Of a stretch of DNA of 7,746 bases, positions 1 through 6,854 are shown one piece after another. Under the pieces are notes generated by a model that saw nothing but the letters and a program-made list of their open reading frames with translations, made no database searches and was not told the DNA's origin. The stretch is taken from NCBI GenBank assembly GCA_964569295.1, contig CAZMVU010000220.1, forward strand, positions 1 to 7,746, written 5' to 3'. The translations under genes and the position numbers were made by a program. Numbering within the stretch: the first letter of the stretch is position 1; every line of letters starts with the position of its first letter. Origin of the DNA: CAZMVU01 sp964569295 (lineage in GTDB: Bacteria; Hydrogenedentota; Hydrogenedentia; Hydrogenedentales; JAGMZX01).

Positions 1-14
1 TTACAAACATCGTG

Positions 15-20
15 AAAGGA
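15..20 (+). promoter_or_regulatory. Ribosome binding site AAAGGA deciding the first gene's start
   Basis: AAAGGA ends 6 nt before ATG 27. This favours ATG 27 over the in-frame GTG at 12, which would itself overlap this site. The promoter lies outside the window. Confidence 0.6.
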
Positions 21-26
21 ACAGAA

Positions 27-3000
27 ATGCGTGGTTCCCTGCCGCATCGTGCAGGTCGCAGGACGATTTTGGGCGCCGTCACAATCTGTATCGTGTTCGT
101 CAGCGTATCCGCTGCCAGCGAACCGGTACGCATTGCCTTTCTGGCCGCAGAGCCCACGCTCGATGAGATGGGGCCGCACAACCGCGCAGCGTGGGCGGCG
201 GCCGGGGATTGGGGCGAAGCTACGCTACTTCTGGCCAGCGCGGAGCACGGCTTCGTGGATACGGCTGGCGACCCGCACGGCCTGGCCGGTTTCGATGTCG
301 TGTGGTACCACCAGGGCGACGCGATCGCCCGCACCCCGATGTATCGGGGGGCGCCATTGGCCGCGATGCGTGCCTTCGCGAAAAGCGGCGGCGGTGTGTT
401 GCTATCGGGAGGCGCATTGGCGATGGTTGCCCAACTCGGCCTGGAACCGGATATTCGCCCGCAGCGGCACGAATTGGGCAATTTCCGCGATCCCGCTGCG
501 ATGGCCCCCGTCGAGCAGGATCATCCCGCGTTCACCGGTCTGCGCGAAGAAGACGGCGTGGTCTGGCTCAGCCGGGGCGGCTGCCCCGCGGTGGCCGACT
601 TCTACTGGGGCGGACCAGGCGAAGGGATGGTGTTGGCGAACACACCGGCCGGGGTCCAGCGGCCGCTGGTCGAATACGAGCTCGGGGCGGGACGCGTGAT
701 CGTGTTCGGTTGGCATTGGCCCGACTATGCCGACCGGGAGAATCCGCACCGCCCCAATCTCCTCCGGCTTACTGCGAACCTGCTGACATACCTTGCCCGT
801 GCCGAATCCTGGAAACCGGTGGTCATCCGCTCCGCATTCCCGCCCGCCGCCTTTTCCGAAGAACCGGGCATAGCCGCGCCAAGATGGCGTGCGCTTCGCA
901 TGGCTATCAAAGACCTCTGCCAGACTTTCCCCGGCCGCTACGCGCAGGGTCCCGGTTTTTTGGAACGCTTGCAGGCGTTACACACCGAACACGATCGCCT
1001 CCCGCGCGATGCCGGGGCGGATGCCTTTGCACCGCTCGTGGCGCGGTTCGAGGCGCTGCACCGCGAAGCGCTCCTGGCGAATCCACTATGCGGCTTCGAT
1101 AGGCTCTTACTGATCCGAAGGCGCGCGGACCACTTGGGTTTACCGCTCAATTTCAACGGCAACACGGACCTCGAACCCACCGGCTACGGCAATACGCTGG
1201 TAACCATCGCACCGGGAGCCCCGGCCTCAGAAACCGAGACTGTGTTCCGCCCCACCGGCGATCGGTTTATCGGTGATCTCGATCTGCACTACGACGCCGA
1301 AAAGCTCCTGCTTTCGATCCCGGACAAGCAGGGGCGCTGGGGTGTTGCTGAACTACACCTGGCTACCGGAACACTCGACATCTTGCCGCTCATAGACGAA
1401 CCCGATGTGCACAACTATGACGCATGTTACCTCCCCGATGAACGCATCGTGTTTACCTCGACGGCCCCTTTCCATGGCGTGCCGTGCGTGGGCGGGCGAT
1501 CCAAGGTGGCCAATCTTTACCTGCGCGGCCGCGAGGGCCAAATACGCCGATTGACGAACGACCAGGACCACAACTGGTGTCCGGCGGTACTGAACAATGG
1601 CCGGATCCTCTACCAACGCTGGGAGTACACGGACATCGCCCATGCATTCACCCGCCTGCTCTTTCACGCCAATCCCGACGGCAGCCAACAGATGGAGTAC
1701 TACGGAAGCAATTCGTTCTGGCCAACAGCCATGTTCTACGCACAACCAATCCCCGGCCATCCGACCGAGGTCGTAGCGGTTATCGGCGGTCACCACGGCA
1801 CACCACGCCAGGGAGAGCTCGTCATCTTGGACCCGGCTCGCGGGCGTCACGAAGCGAACGGGGCCGTGCAGCGAATACCGGGCTACGGCGAGCCCGTGGA
1901 ACCGGTGATTCTCGACAGCCTCGCCGATGCGAGCTGGCCGCGATTCCTCCACCCGTTCCCCCTCAGCGAGAAGTACTTCCTCGTATCGTGCAAACCCACC
2001 AAAACGGCCCATTGGGGCATTTATCTGGTCGATATATTCGACAACTTCGTCCTGCTCCACGAGGAGCCGGGCTGGGCCATGCTCGAACCGATTCCGTTGC
2101 GCGAGACGCCGCGCCAACCTATCATTCCCGATGTGGTGGACCCATCCCGAACAGATGCCAACGTACTGCTCATGGACGTGTACCGCGGCCCGGGGCTCGA
2201 CGGCGTCCCGCGCGGGTCGGTCGAGGCGTTGCGTCTCGTGAGCTACAGCTTTACCTACCATGGCCTGGGCGCCGAGCCGGACCGTGTCGGCCTGGACGGC
2301 CCGTGGGACGTGAAACGCATCCTCGGTACCGTGCCCGTAGCCGATGACGGGTCGGCGCATTTCAAGGTGCCGGCCTGCACGCCGGTATCCGTTCAACCGC
2401 TGGACGCCGAAGGGAAGGCCCTGGCGCTGATGCGAAGCTGGTTCACCGCCGCGCCAGGCGAAACGCTCTCGTGCGTGGGCTGCCACGAAAAGCAGAACAT
2501 GGCCCCGCCCATCGACGCCGCACCCCAGGCCTTTCGCAGGGAACCTTCGCCCATCGAGCCCTGGTACGGACCGGCGCGCGGATTCTCCTTCGAACGCGAG
2601 GTGCAGCCCGTTCTGGATGCCTACTGCATCGAATGTCATCACGGCGGTACGCTGCCCGATGGCCGCGCGACATTCGACCTGACGGCGCAGCCGGCTGCGC
2701 GGGTGCCATCGGCCTTTCAAATGCACTTCTCGCCCGCATACATGGCCCTGCGCCGCTGGGTACACACGCCAACGCTGGAAAGCGACGCGCACCTTTTGCC
2801 GCCACGGGACTTTCACGCCGACACCAGCAAGCTTGTCCAGATTCTGCGCGACGGCCACTACGGCGTGCGCCTTGACACAGAGGCCTGGCAACGGTTGATC
2901 ACGTGGATAGACTTGCATGCGCCGTTTCATGGCACATGGCACGAAGTAGTCGCCGCAAACCCAGACAAACACGCCGCCGCTCTTCATGGCGCCGAACGCC

Positions 3001-4010
3001 GGCGCGCGTTGCACAAGCGTTACGCCGGCATCGACGAAGACCCGGAGGCGGTCTACCCCCCGGCCAAGCTCGATGCGGTACCGCCGCCGCCAATGCCGGA
3101 ATCGCCGCCCAAGCCAACCGGCCAAACACCGCACACCGCCCCAAAACCCGCGGGCAACCGGCAAACCGTTGCTGTCACGCTCGCAGACGGTGTGACCATG
3201 ACGCTGGTGCGCGTCGAGCCAGGCACGTTTGTCATGGGATCGGACGAAGGCTACCCAAACGAGCGCCCCGCACACATGCAAACCATCGAACAACCCTTTT
3301 TCATCGGCCGCACGGAAGTGACCAACCGCCAGTACGCCTGTTTCGACCCCGCCCATGACAGCGGACTCGAAACCGGCGAGGCCTATCAGTTCGGGGACGA
3401 TGAACGCGGGTTTCCCCTTGACCGGCCCACGCAACCCGTCGTGCGTGTTTCATGGGACGATGCCCGGGCCTTTTGCGGCTGGCTCTCGGAAAAGACCGGG
3501 GACCGCTTCGCCCTGCCCACTGAGGCGCAGTGGGAATACGCGTGCCGCGCCGGTTCGGCTTCCCCCCTGTGGTACGGCACGCTCGATGACGATTTCAGCA
3601 GCGCCGCCAACCTTTCCGACGCAACCCACCACACCGTTTACTACCCGCACGTGCCCACCGCGATTCCGCCCTGGCGGCCCGCCGACACCCGCTTCGACGA
3701 CGGGTGGCGGGTGGCTGCGCGGGCCGGCGCTTTCGATCCAAACCCATGGGGACTCTTCGACATGCACGGCAACGTGTCGGAATGGACCCGATCGCGCTAC
3801 GCCCCCTATCCCGGCGCCGCCGATCAGCGCGGCACCTATACGGCATCCGGCAGGCGCAAGGTGGTCCGTGGCGGTTCCTGGCGCGACCGCCCCAAGCGTG
3901 CCCGCTCCGCATTCCGGCTGCACTACCACGCATCACAAGCGGTACACGACGTCGGCTTCCGTATCGTCTGCGAAGCCGGGGACGCCCCTCAAAGGCAAGA
4001 CAACCGATAA
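27..4010 (+). CDS. Secreted multidomain protein: ThuA/GATase-like + hydrazine synthase alpha-like + di-heme c + SUMF1 domain
   Basis: The protein has about 1327 residues. A signal peptide (Arg-rich start, hydrophobic core at 14-29, VSA cleavage site near 29) implies export. Residues 34-258 look like a ThuA/class I glutamine-amidotransferase fold (glycine-rich GGG at 121-123, GAGRVIVFGWHW near 220-232), but LLSGG replaces a cysteine nucleophile elbow. From NPLCGFDRLLLIRRR (352) to about 800 it resembles the hydrazine synthase alpha middle/propeller region (DEPDVHNYDACYLPD, DQDHNWCPAVLNNGR, DGPWDVKRILGTVPV). Two heme c motifs follow: CVGCH (816-820) and CIECH (867-871), the second in a planctomycete-cytochrome-like FEREVQPVLDAYCIECH context. 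A Pro-rich linker (about 1004-1048) leads to a SUMF1 domain (about 1055-1316; GLFDMHGNVSEW at 1242-1253, RGGSW at 1281-1285). I chose ATG 27 because AAAGGA lies 6 nt upstream; an in-frame GTG at 12 has no visible ribosome site. Domain calls are from recognised motifs. The function is unknown; a periplasmic redox or binding role is inferred. Confidence 0.93.
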   Translation: MRGSLPHRAGRRTILGAVTICIVFVSVSAASEPVRIAFLAAEPTLDEMGPHNRAAWAAAGDWGEATLLLASAEHGFVDTAGDPHGLAGFDVVWYHQGDAIARTPMYRGAPLAAMRAFAKSGGGVLLSGGALAMVAQLGLEPDIRPQRHELGNFRDPAAMAPVEQDHPAFTGLREEDGVVWLSRGGCPAVADFYWGGPGEGMVLANTPAGVQRPLVEYELGAGRVIVFGWHWPDYADRENPHRPNLLRLTANLLTYLARAESWKPVVIRSAFPPAAFSEEPGIAAPRWRALRMAIKDLCQTFPGRYAQGPGFLERLQALHTEHDRLPRDAGADAFAPLVARFEALHREALLANPLCGFDRLLLIRRRADHLGLPLNFNGNTDLEPTGYGNTLVTIAPGAPASETETVFRPTGDRFIGDLDLHYDAEKLLLSIPDKQGRWGVAELHLATGTLDILPLIDEPDVHNYDACYLPDERIVFTSTAPFHGVPCVGGRSKVANLYLRGREGQIRRLTNDQDHNWCPAVLNNGRILYQRWEYTDIAHAFTRLLFHANPDGSQQMEYYGSNSFWPTAMFYAQPIPGHPTEVVAVIGGHHGTPRQGELVILDPARGRHEANGAVQRIPGYGEPVEPVILDSLADASWPRFLHPFPLSEKYFLVSCKPTKTAHWGIYLVDIFDNFVLLHEEPGWAMLEPIPLRETPRQPIIPDVVDPSRTDANVLLMDVYRGPGLDGVPRGSVEALRLVSYSFTYHGLGAEPDRVGLDGPWDVKRILGTVPVADDGSAHFKVPACTPVSVQPLDAEGKALALMRSWFTAAPGETLSCVGCHEKQNMAPPIDAAPQAFRREPSPIEPWYGPARGFSFEREVQPVLDAYCIECHHGGTLPDGRATFDLTAQPAARVPSAFQMHFSPAYMALRRWVHTPTLESDAHLLPPRDFHADTSKLVQILRDGHYGVRLDTEAWQRLITWIDLHAPFHGTWHEVVAANPDKHAAALHGAERRRALHKRYAGIDEDPEAVYPPAKLDAVPPPPMPESPPKPTGQTPHTAPKPAGNRQTVAVTLADGVTMTLVRVEPGTFVMGSDEGYPNERPAHMQTIEQPFFIGRTEVTNRQYACFDPAHDSGLETGEAYQFGDDERGFPLDRPTQPVVRVSWDDARAFCGWLSEKTGDRFALPTEAQWEYACRAGSASPLWYGTLDDDFSSAANLSDATHHTVYYPHVPTAIPPWRPADTRFDDGWRVAARAGAFDPNPWGLFDMHGNVSEWTRSRYAPYPGAADQRGTYTASGRRKVVRGGSWRDRPKRARSAFRLHYHASQAVHDVGFRIVCEAGDAPQRQDNR
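2472..2486 (+). other. Heme c attachment motif 1 (CVGCH)
   Basis: The codons for Cys816-Val-Gly-Cys819-His820 form a canonical CXXCH motif for covalent heme c attachment in an exported protein. It sits at the end of the HZS-alpha-like region, as in planctomycete homologs that read roughly LSCVGCHE. In hydrazine synthase the alpha-I heme is reported to be ligated by a tyrosine four residues after the motif's histidine; here that position is Asn824, so the ligation probably differs. Confidence 0.85.
2625..2639 (+). other. Heme c attachment motif 2 (CIECH)
   Basis: The codons for Cys867-Ile-Glu-Cys870-His871 lie about 50 residues after the first heme motif. The surroundings (FEREVQPVLDAYCIECHHGG) match the usual form of planctomycete-type cytochrome c segments, FE..V.P.L...C..CH. 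The distal ligand cannot be assigned from sequence alone. Confidence 0.85.
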
Positions 4011-4131
4011 CCTTGCCGGCGGCTACACGAGAACCCCCGCGTCCAGGGTTGCACAAACGCAACCGGCGCGGTTATTGTACGCCTTTACCATGACTTGAAC
4101 ACACCGTGACGAAATCGATTGGGGATTGGTT
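4011..4131 (+). other. Short intergenic spacer between two co-directional genes
   Basis: The gap is 121 nt. It holds two weak hairpins: AACCC/GGGTT at 4032-4050 with a 9-nt loop, and AACCG/CGGTT at 4061-4073 with a 3-nt loop. Neither is followed by a T run. A poor promoter-like pair (TTGCAC at 4049, TATTGT at 4073, 18 nt apart) is present. Nothing here clearly separates the two genes, so read-through is possible. Confidence 0.4.
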
Positions 4132-4899
4132 ATGAAACACGCCAGCCTTGTGGCCCTTCTGCTTCTTCTCGGGCTCCCTTCCCTCGCGCATCAGATTCAT
4201 TGCCCGGGCGCTTATGACGGGCACTTGCAGGGGATCGCCGTCGATGCCCAAGGCAATATCTATTGGTCCTTCACGACCACGCTCGTGAAGACCGACGCGG
4301 CGGGAACACGCCTCCAGGAAACTGCGGTGCCCGCTCACCACGGCGACCTCTGGGTCCAGGGCAAGCAGGTGTATGCCGCGGTCAACCATCGCGCATCCAC
4401 AAAAGCATTCGGCAAAAGAGACTCCTGGATTTATGCCTACTCGATAGATGACCTCGCGCTCGTGTGGAAGAAGGAGCTGCCCGAGGTTGCCTACGGTGCC
4501 GGCGGCCTGACCATGCGCGATGGGCATTTCTTTGTCGTGAGCGGCCGCCTGCCCAAACACTACACCGTGAACTATGTCTACGAATACGACGCCGACGGCA
4601 CCTTTATCGAGCGGCACGTGCTCGAAAGCGGTCACACCTTCCTCGGCATTCAAACAATAGCCTACACCGACGGCACTTGGTGGTGTGGCAGCTACGGCAG
4701 TCCTCCGGAGACGATCCGCGCCGGCGGCAACCTCACATTCGAGGAGCGGTTCCCCTGCGACTGTTCTCTGGGCATCGCACCGCGCCCGGACAATGGTTTC
4801 TATATCGCCCGCGGCGGCCGAAACGCGGATCGCAAGCACGTCGGGTGGGTAATTACAGTCGATCAGCCTGCGCCCGCCACCAGGGAAACGCGGGAGTAA
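4132..4899 (+). CDS. Secreted beta-propeller-like hypothetical protein
   Basis: The protein has 255 residues. Residues 1-19 are a classical Sec signal (MKH, then a Leu-rich core, with cleavage likely after SLA). The mature part shows about five spaced propeller-like strands: HLQGIAVDAQGNIYW (31-45), HHGDLWVQGKQVYAAVNH (69-86), GGLTMRDGHFFVVSG (124-138), IQTIAYTDGTWWCGSYG (173-189) and SLGIAPRPDNGFYIARGG (212-229). This pattern of a short hydrophobic strand, DG/NG turn and second strand resembles NHL/PQQ-like propellers. Cysteines at 24, 185, 209 and 211 could form disulfides after export. I chose ATG 4132 because GGGGA (4121-4125) sits 6 nt upstream; the in-frame TTG at 4126 is less likely. 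No catalytic motif is visible, and I do not recognise a named family. It follows the large propeller gene on the same strand and may be transcribed with it. Function unknown. Confidence 0.85.
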   Translation: MKHASLVALLLLLGLPSLAHQIHCPGAYDGHLQGIAVDAQGNIYWSFTTTLVKTDAAGTRLQETAVPAHHGDLWVQGKQVYAAVNHRASTKAFGKRDSWIYAYSIDDLALVWKKELPEVAYGAGGLTMRDGHFFVVSGRLPKHYTVNYVYEYDADGTFIERHVLESGHTFLGIQTIAYTDGTWWCGSYGSPPETIRAGGNLTFEERFPCDCSLGIAPRPDNGFYIARGGRNADRKHVGWVITVDQPAPATRETRE

Positions 4900-5037
4900 C
4901 CATCGCCCCTCTTATCTCCAATGCTCCAATTCACACGCTGAATCGAAAGCGTTGACCGGGCACACAGTGAACAACGCGCGGGGTGCGTATCCCCCCAACA
5001 ACATACATGATACATACACATCCAGGTATGTCTCGGC

Positions 5038-5059
5038 GTGCGCGGCAAACCCGCGACAC
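5038..5059 (-). terminator. Hairpin at the stop codon of the small minus-strand ORF
   Basis: On the minus strand GTG-t-CGCGG, loop GTTTG, CCGCGCAC forms an 8-bp GC-rich stem with one bulged base, starting within the TAG stop of the small ORF. There is no T tract after it, so it is not a canonical intrinsic terminator. It could stabilise the 3' end of the transcript. Confidence 0.35.
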
Positions 5060-5199
5060 TAGACGCCCGAAAGTCTGAACAGGAAGCCCAGAATGTAAAT
5101 GACGAAGCCGACAATGTTCAGCGTCGGCGGCTCCGGTTCTTCATTCAGATAGTCAATGTTAGTACCATTGCTCCTGTCGTCGAAGAAAACGGCCCCCAA
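5059..5199 (-). CDS. Probable 46-residue C-terminal single-pass membrane protein (TTG start)
   Basis: This short reading frame starts at TTG (5199-5197) and ends at TAG (5061-5059). The start is supported by a strong ribosome site, AGGAGG at 5214-5209, 9 nt upstream, and by a sigma70-like promoter further up. The predicted N-terminal half is polar and acidic (FFDDRSNGTNIDYLNEEPEPP, of which DYLNEEPEPP is residues 16-25). Residues 27-41, LNIVGFVIYILGFLF, are a good membrane segment, followed by RLSGV. Arg42 after an acidic N-terminus suggests the C-terminus faces the cytoplasm (inference). Third-position GC is high in the second half, consistent with coding. I recognise no family. It could instead be the degraded tail of a longer gene, or a non-coding transcript. 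The frame is closed by a stop at about 5242-5240, so it cannot extend much further upstream. Confidence 0.55.
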   Translation of the reverse strand: MGAVFFDDRSNGTNIDYLNEEPEPPTLNIVGFVIYILGFLFRLSGV

Positions 5200-5208
5200 G
5201 TAACTATC

Positions 5209-5214
5209 CCTCCT
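5209..5214 (-). promoter_or_regulatory. Strong Shine-Dalgarno AGGAGG for the small minus-strand ORF
   Basis: AGGAGG, inside AGAGGAGGG, is a full match to the anti-SD core. Nine nt separate it from the TTG start. It is the best ribosome site in the window and the main reason to accept a non-ATG start. Confidence 0.6.
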
Positions 5215-5262
5215 CTGCTTAGAAATCAAACCCTCTCTCTAGCGGCCTTAAATTAGTTATCT

Positions 5263-5293
5263 AGTATATAGCAGCATTTCGCCTATATGTCAA
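5263..5293 (-). promoter_or_regulatory. Sigma70-like promoter reading leftward into the small ORF
   Basis: On the minus strand a perfect -35 TTGACA (5293-5288) is separated by exactly 17 nt from TATATA (5270-5265). The overlapping TATACT (5268-5263) is an alternative -10 at 19 nt. Predicted transcription begins near 5257, giving a leader of about 57 nt before the TTG start. The surrounding 5220-5290 stretch is AT-rich compared with the genes. Confidence 0.6.
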
Positions 5294-5311
5294 GCGAAGC
5301 CGGCCGGCGAA
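5278..5311. repeat. Inverted repeat around the -35 box plus GCCGGCCGGC palindrome
   Basis: TTCGCC (5278-5283) is the reverse complement of GGCGAA (5306-5311), and a shorter copy GCGAA occurs at 5294-5298. GCCGGCCGGC (5299-5308) is a perfect 10-bp palindrome. Together they flank the -35 box of the leftward promoter and lie just downstream of the PL10-like gene. They may be an operator or part of a transcript end; no T tract is present. Confidence 0.3.
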
Positions 5312-5343
5312 AGAGGACATTGGGGGTAACATCCCTCCCGAAC

Positions 5344-6714
5344 CTACAGCGCTTCGAGGTACTCGATCAGCACGCGGGCGTTGCGCACGAAATCACGGGC
5401 CTGGACCATGGGCGTGTCGGGGGAGACATCCGCTTTCTCGTAGTGCGCAAGGTCCGACTCGCCCGGCTCACTGAGCCACCAGCCGTCTGGGGAGAGCGCT
5501 TCGCACACCGCGCGCACGCGGTCTTCCATGGCGGCGGGGTCCGGCGGCGGCTTGGGCGCGTTGCGTTCTGCAAGCACGGCGTCGCGGCCTTCGGACTGAA
5601 TCTGCTCGTAGAGGCGTTTCGCCTGCTCGGGGTACCAGTTGCCTTGCCAGCCGTAGCCTCCGCACGCTTTCTCGAAGTCGTACACCTTCTTCTTCTTGTC
5701 GCGGCGGCCATAGACGGGGCGCTGCGTACCGGGCTCGTAGAGCCGGGCGTACTTGCCGTTTTCGAGGCGGTGCGTGTCGTACCATTCGAAGGCGTTGGGC
5801 AGCGGTTCGAGGAAGCGCGCCTCGCCGGTTTCGAGGTAAAGCTCGATGAGGATATTGCACGCGCCCACACTCTCGGCCGGCGTATACCCCGGCGGCTCGA
5901 ACTTGCGCGCCCAGGCCGGTTCGAGCGTGTCCGCGTCGTGCTGCTGCGCCCAGATGGCCTCGCCCGGGCCGCCCTGCAACGCGATGATACAGTCTCCCCC
6001 ACGCTTCGCCGCATCGAGGTAGCGTTCGTCACCGGTGACGGCGTGGAGATCGAGCAGCGCCTGAATGACGTTCGGCATCACGCCGTCGTTGAAGGTGATA
6101 TGCTTTCCGTAGCCGCCGCCGGGCGGATAGCGCTGGGGCCAACCGCCGTTGTCGTATTGACTCGTGAGGATAAAGTCGCCGATGCGGTCCACCACCGCCC
6201 GGTCTTCCGGTGCCTCGGTTTGCTGCCACCACTTCACAAGGAAATCCAGGGCGCCGGTGGTCACGCGGTCGTCGTAGGTGGCCTCGAAGGGGCGTGGACC
6301 GGTGCGCGCCCACTCGTGGGGCAGGCCGCCTTCGGGCGTCTGGACGGCCACGAGCGCATCGCGCGCCATGCGCGCATGGTGGATGTAGCCGGAATCATCG
6401 AGCACCTGCCCCGCCTCGAGGTAGACCTTGGCGATGGTGGGCGTGGCCGGCGGCTGCACGCACACCCAGTCGTGCGCCTTTGGGATGAATTCGCCCCAGG
6501 ATATCGTGCCGTGGCGGGTCCAGGCCATGCCCCAGCCGCCGCTCCACTGGCGCGTGGCCATGGCGGCGAGTGCTTGACGCAAGGTGTTTTCCGCCTGGGC
6601 CGTCAGGCCGCCCTCGCCGTTGTCCGCAGCGCTAGCGGCCGGGGCATGCGGCTGCACGCTTGCCAGCACCGCCAGCGTGCCCAACACAACCAACCACCGT
6701 CTTGTTGAAATCAT
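5344..6714 (-). CDS. Secreted pectate lyase-like (PL10-type) alpha/alpha-barrel protein
   Basis: The protein has 456 residues with an N-terminal signal (hydrophobic core about 7-20, ASA cleavage near 29). STRRWLV resembles a twin-arginine motif, so Tat export is possible. The body reads as an alpha/alpha toroid: DDRVTTGALDFLVKWWQ (148-164), NGGWPQRYP (189-197), HITFNDGVMPNVIQALLDL (205-223), WAQQHD (255-260) and RKFEPPGYTPAESVG (270-284). The GGWPQ-YP, HITFND-MxNV and FEPP-xxxxESV blocks are characteristic of family 10 pectate lyases, which cleave polygalacturonate by calcium-dependent beta-elimination. The C-terminal part (about 330-456) diverges, so substrate and activity are less certain; a related alpha/alpha-barrel enzyme is possible. 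ATG 6714 has AGGGGA 8 nt upstream. It diverges from the chalcone-isomerase-like gene. Confidence 0.88.
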   Translation of the reverse strand: MISTRRWLVVLGTLAVLASVQPHAPAASAADNGEGGLTAQAENTLRQALAAMATRQWSGGWGMAWTRHGTISWGEFIPKAHDWVCVQPPATPTIAKVYLEAGQVLDDSGYIHHARMARDALVAVQTPEGGLPHEWARTGPRPFEATYDDRVTTGALDFLVKWWQQTEAPEDRAVVDRIGDFILTSQYDNGGWPQRYPPGGGYGKHITFNDGVMPNVIQALLDLHAVTGDERYLDAAKRGGDCIIALQGGPGEAIWAQQHDADTLEPAWARKFEPPGYTPAESVGACNILIELYLETGEARFLEPLPNAFEWYDTHRLENGKYARLYEPGTQRPVYGRRDKKKKVYDFEKACGGYGWQGNWYPEQAKRLYEQIQSEGRDAVLAERNAPKPPPDPAAMEDRVRAVCEALSPDGWWLSEPGESDLAHYEKADVSPDTPMVQARDFVRNARVLIEYLEAL

Positions 6715-6752
6715 AAGGCTTGTCCCCTGTGTTTTTCTCTACCATGGACCAG

Positions 6753-6774
6753 GTCAAACGGGACACCGTTTCAC
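6753..6774. promoter_or_regulatory. Palindromic operator candidate in the divergent intergenic region
   Basis: GTC-AAACGG-GACA-CCGTTT-CAC is a 22-bp dyad: AAACGG and CCGTTT pair perfectly around GACA, and the flanking GT/AC pairs continue after a C/C mismatch. It lies between the two divergent genes and overlaps a minus-strand TTGACC (6757-6752) that could be a -35 box for the PL10-like gene, although no good -10 follows that box. The position fits a dimeric repressor or activator site (inference). Confidence 0.4.
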
Positions 6775-6785
6775 GGGCGCCTCCC

Positions 6786-6814
6786 TTGACCGGACCACAG
6801 CATGTACCTATCCT
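6786..6814 (+). promoter_or_regulatory. Sigma70-like promoter for the chalcone isomerase-like gene
   Basis: TTGACC (6786-6791, 5/6 of consensus) and TATCCT (6809-6814, 4/6) are separated by exactly 17 nt. Transcription would start near 6821, leaving about 34 nt of leader before ATG 6855. Confidence 0.45.
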
Positions 6815-6854
6815 CAAGGAAATGAACAGCAAACGCAAGAAAGGCGCAAAGAAC

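Noticed and set aside
1484..2347. A 287-codon plus-strand frame inside the large gene
   Set aside because: It is an out-of-frame, Arg/Pro-rich translation of the well-supported HZS-alpha-like region.
1353..3434. A 693-codon open frame on the minus strand opposite the large fusion gene
   Set aside because: It lies wholly antisense to a gene with clear domain motifs; long antisense frames are common in GC-rich codon usage, and its translation shows no recognisable domain.
3198..3978. Calling the C-terminal domain an active formylglycine-generating enzyme
   Set aside because: The active-site cysteines are missing and no sulfatase gene is nearby.
27..4010. Calling the first gene hydrazine synthase
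   Set aside because: Partner subunits are absent from the window, the heme ligand context differs, and the fusion architecture is not that of the anammox enzyme.
4032..4073. Possible terminators after the large fusion gene
   Set aside because: Both hairpins have only 5-bp stems and no following T run.
4863..5114. An 83-codon minus-strand frame overlapping the end of the propeller-like gene
   Set aside because: Its Cys/Ser/Arg-rich translation lacks any domain, it overlaps both the propeller-like gene and the better-supported small ORF, and no ribosome site was seen.
5287..6708. A 473-codon open frame on the plus strand opposite the PL10-like gene
   Set aside because: It is antisense to a gene with signal peptide and family motifs. 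Its product is rich in Arg, Val and Gly without domain signatures, so it is a shadow frame.
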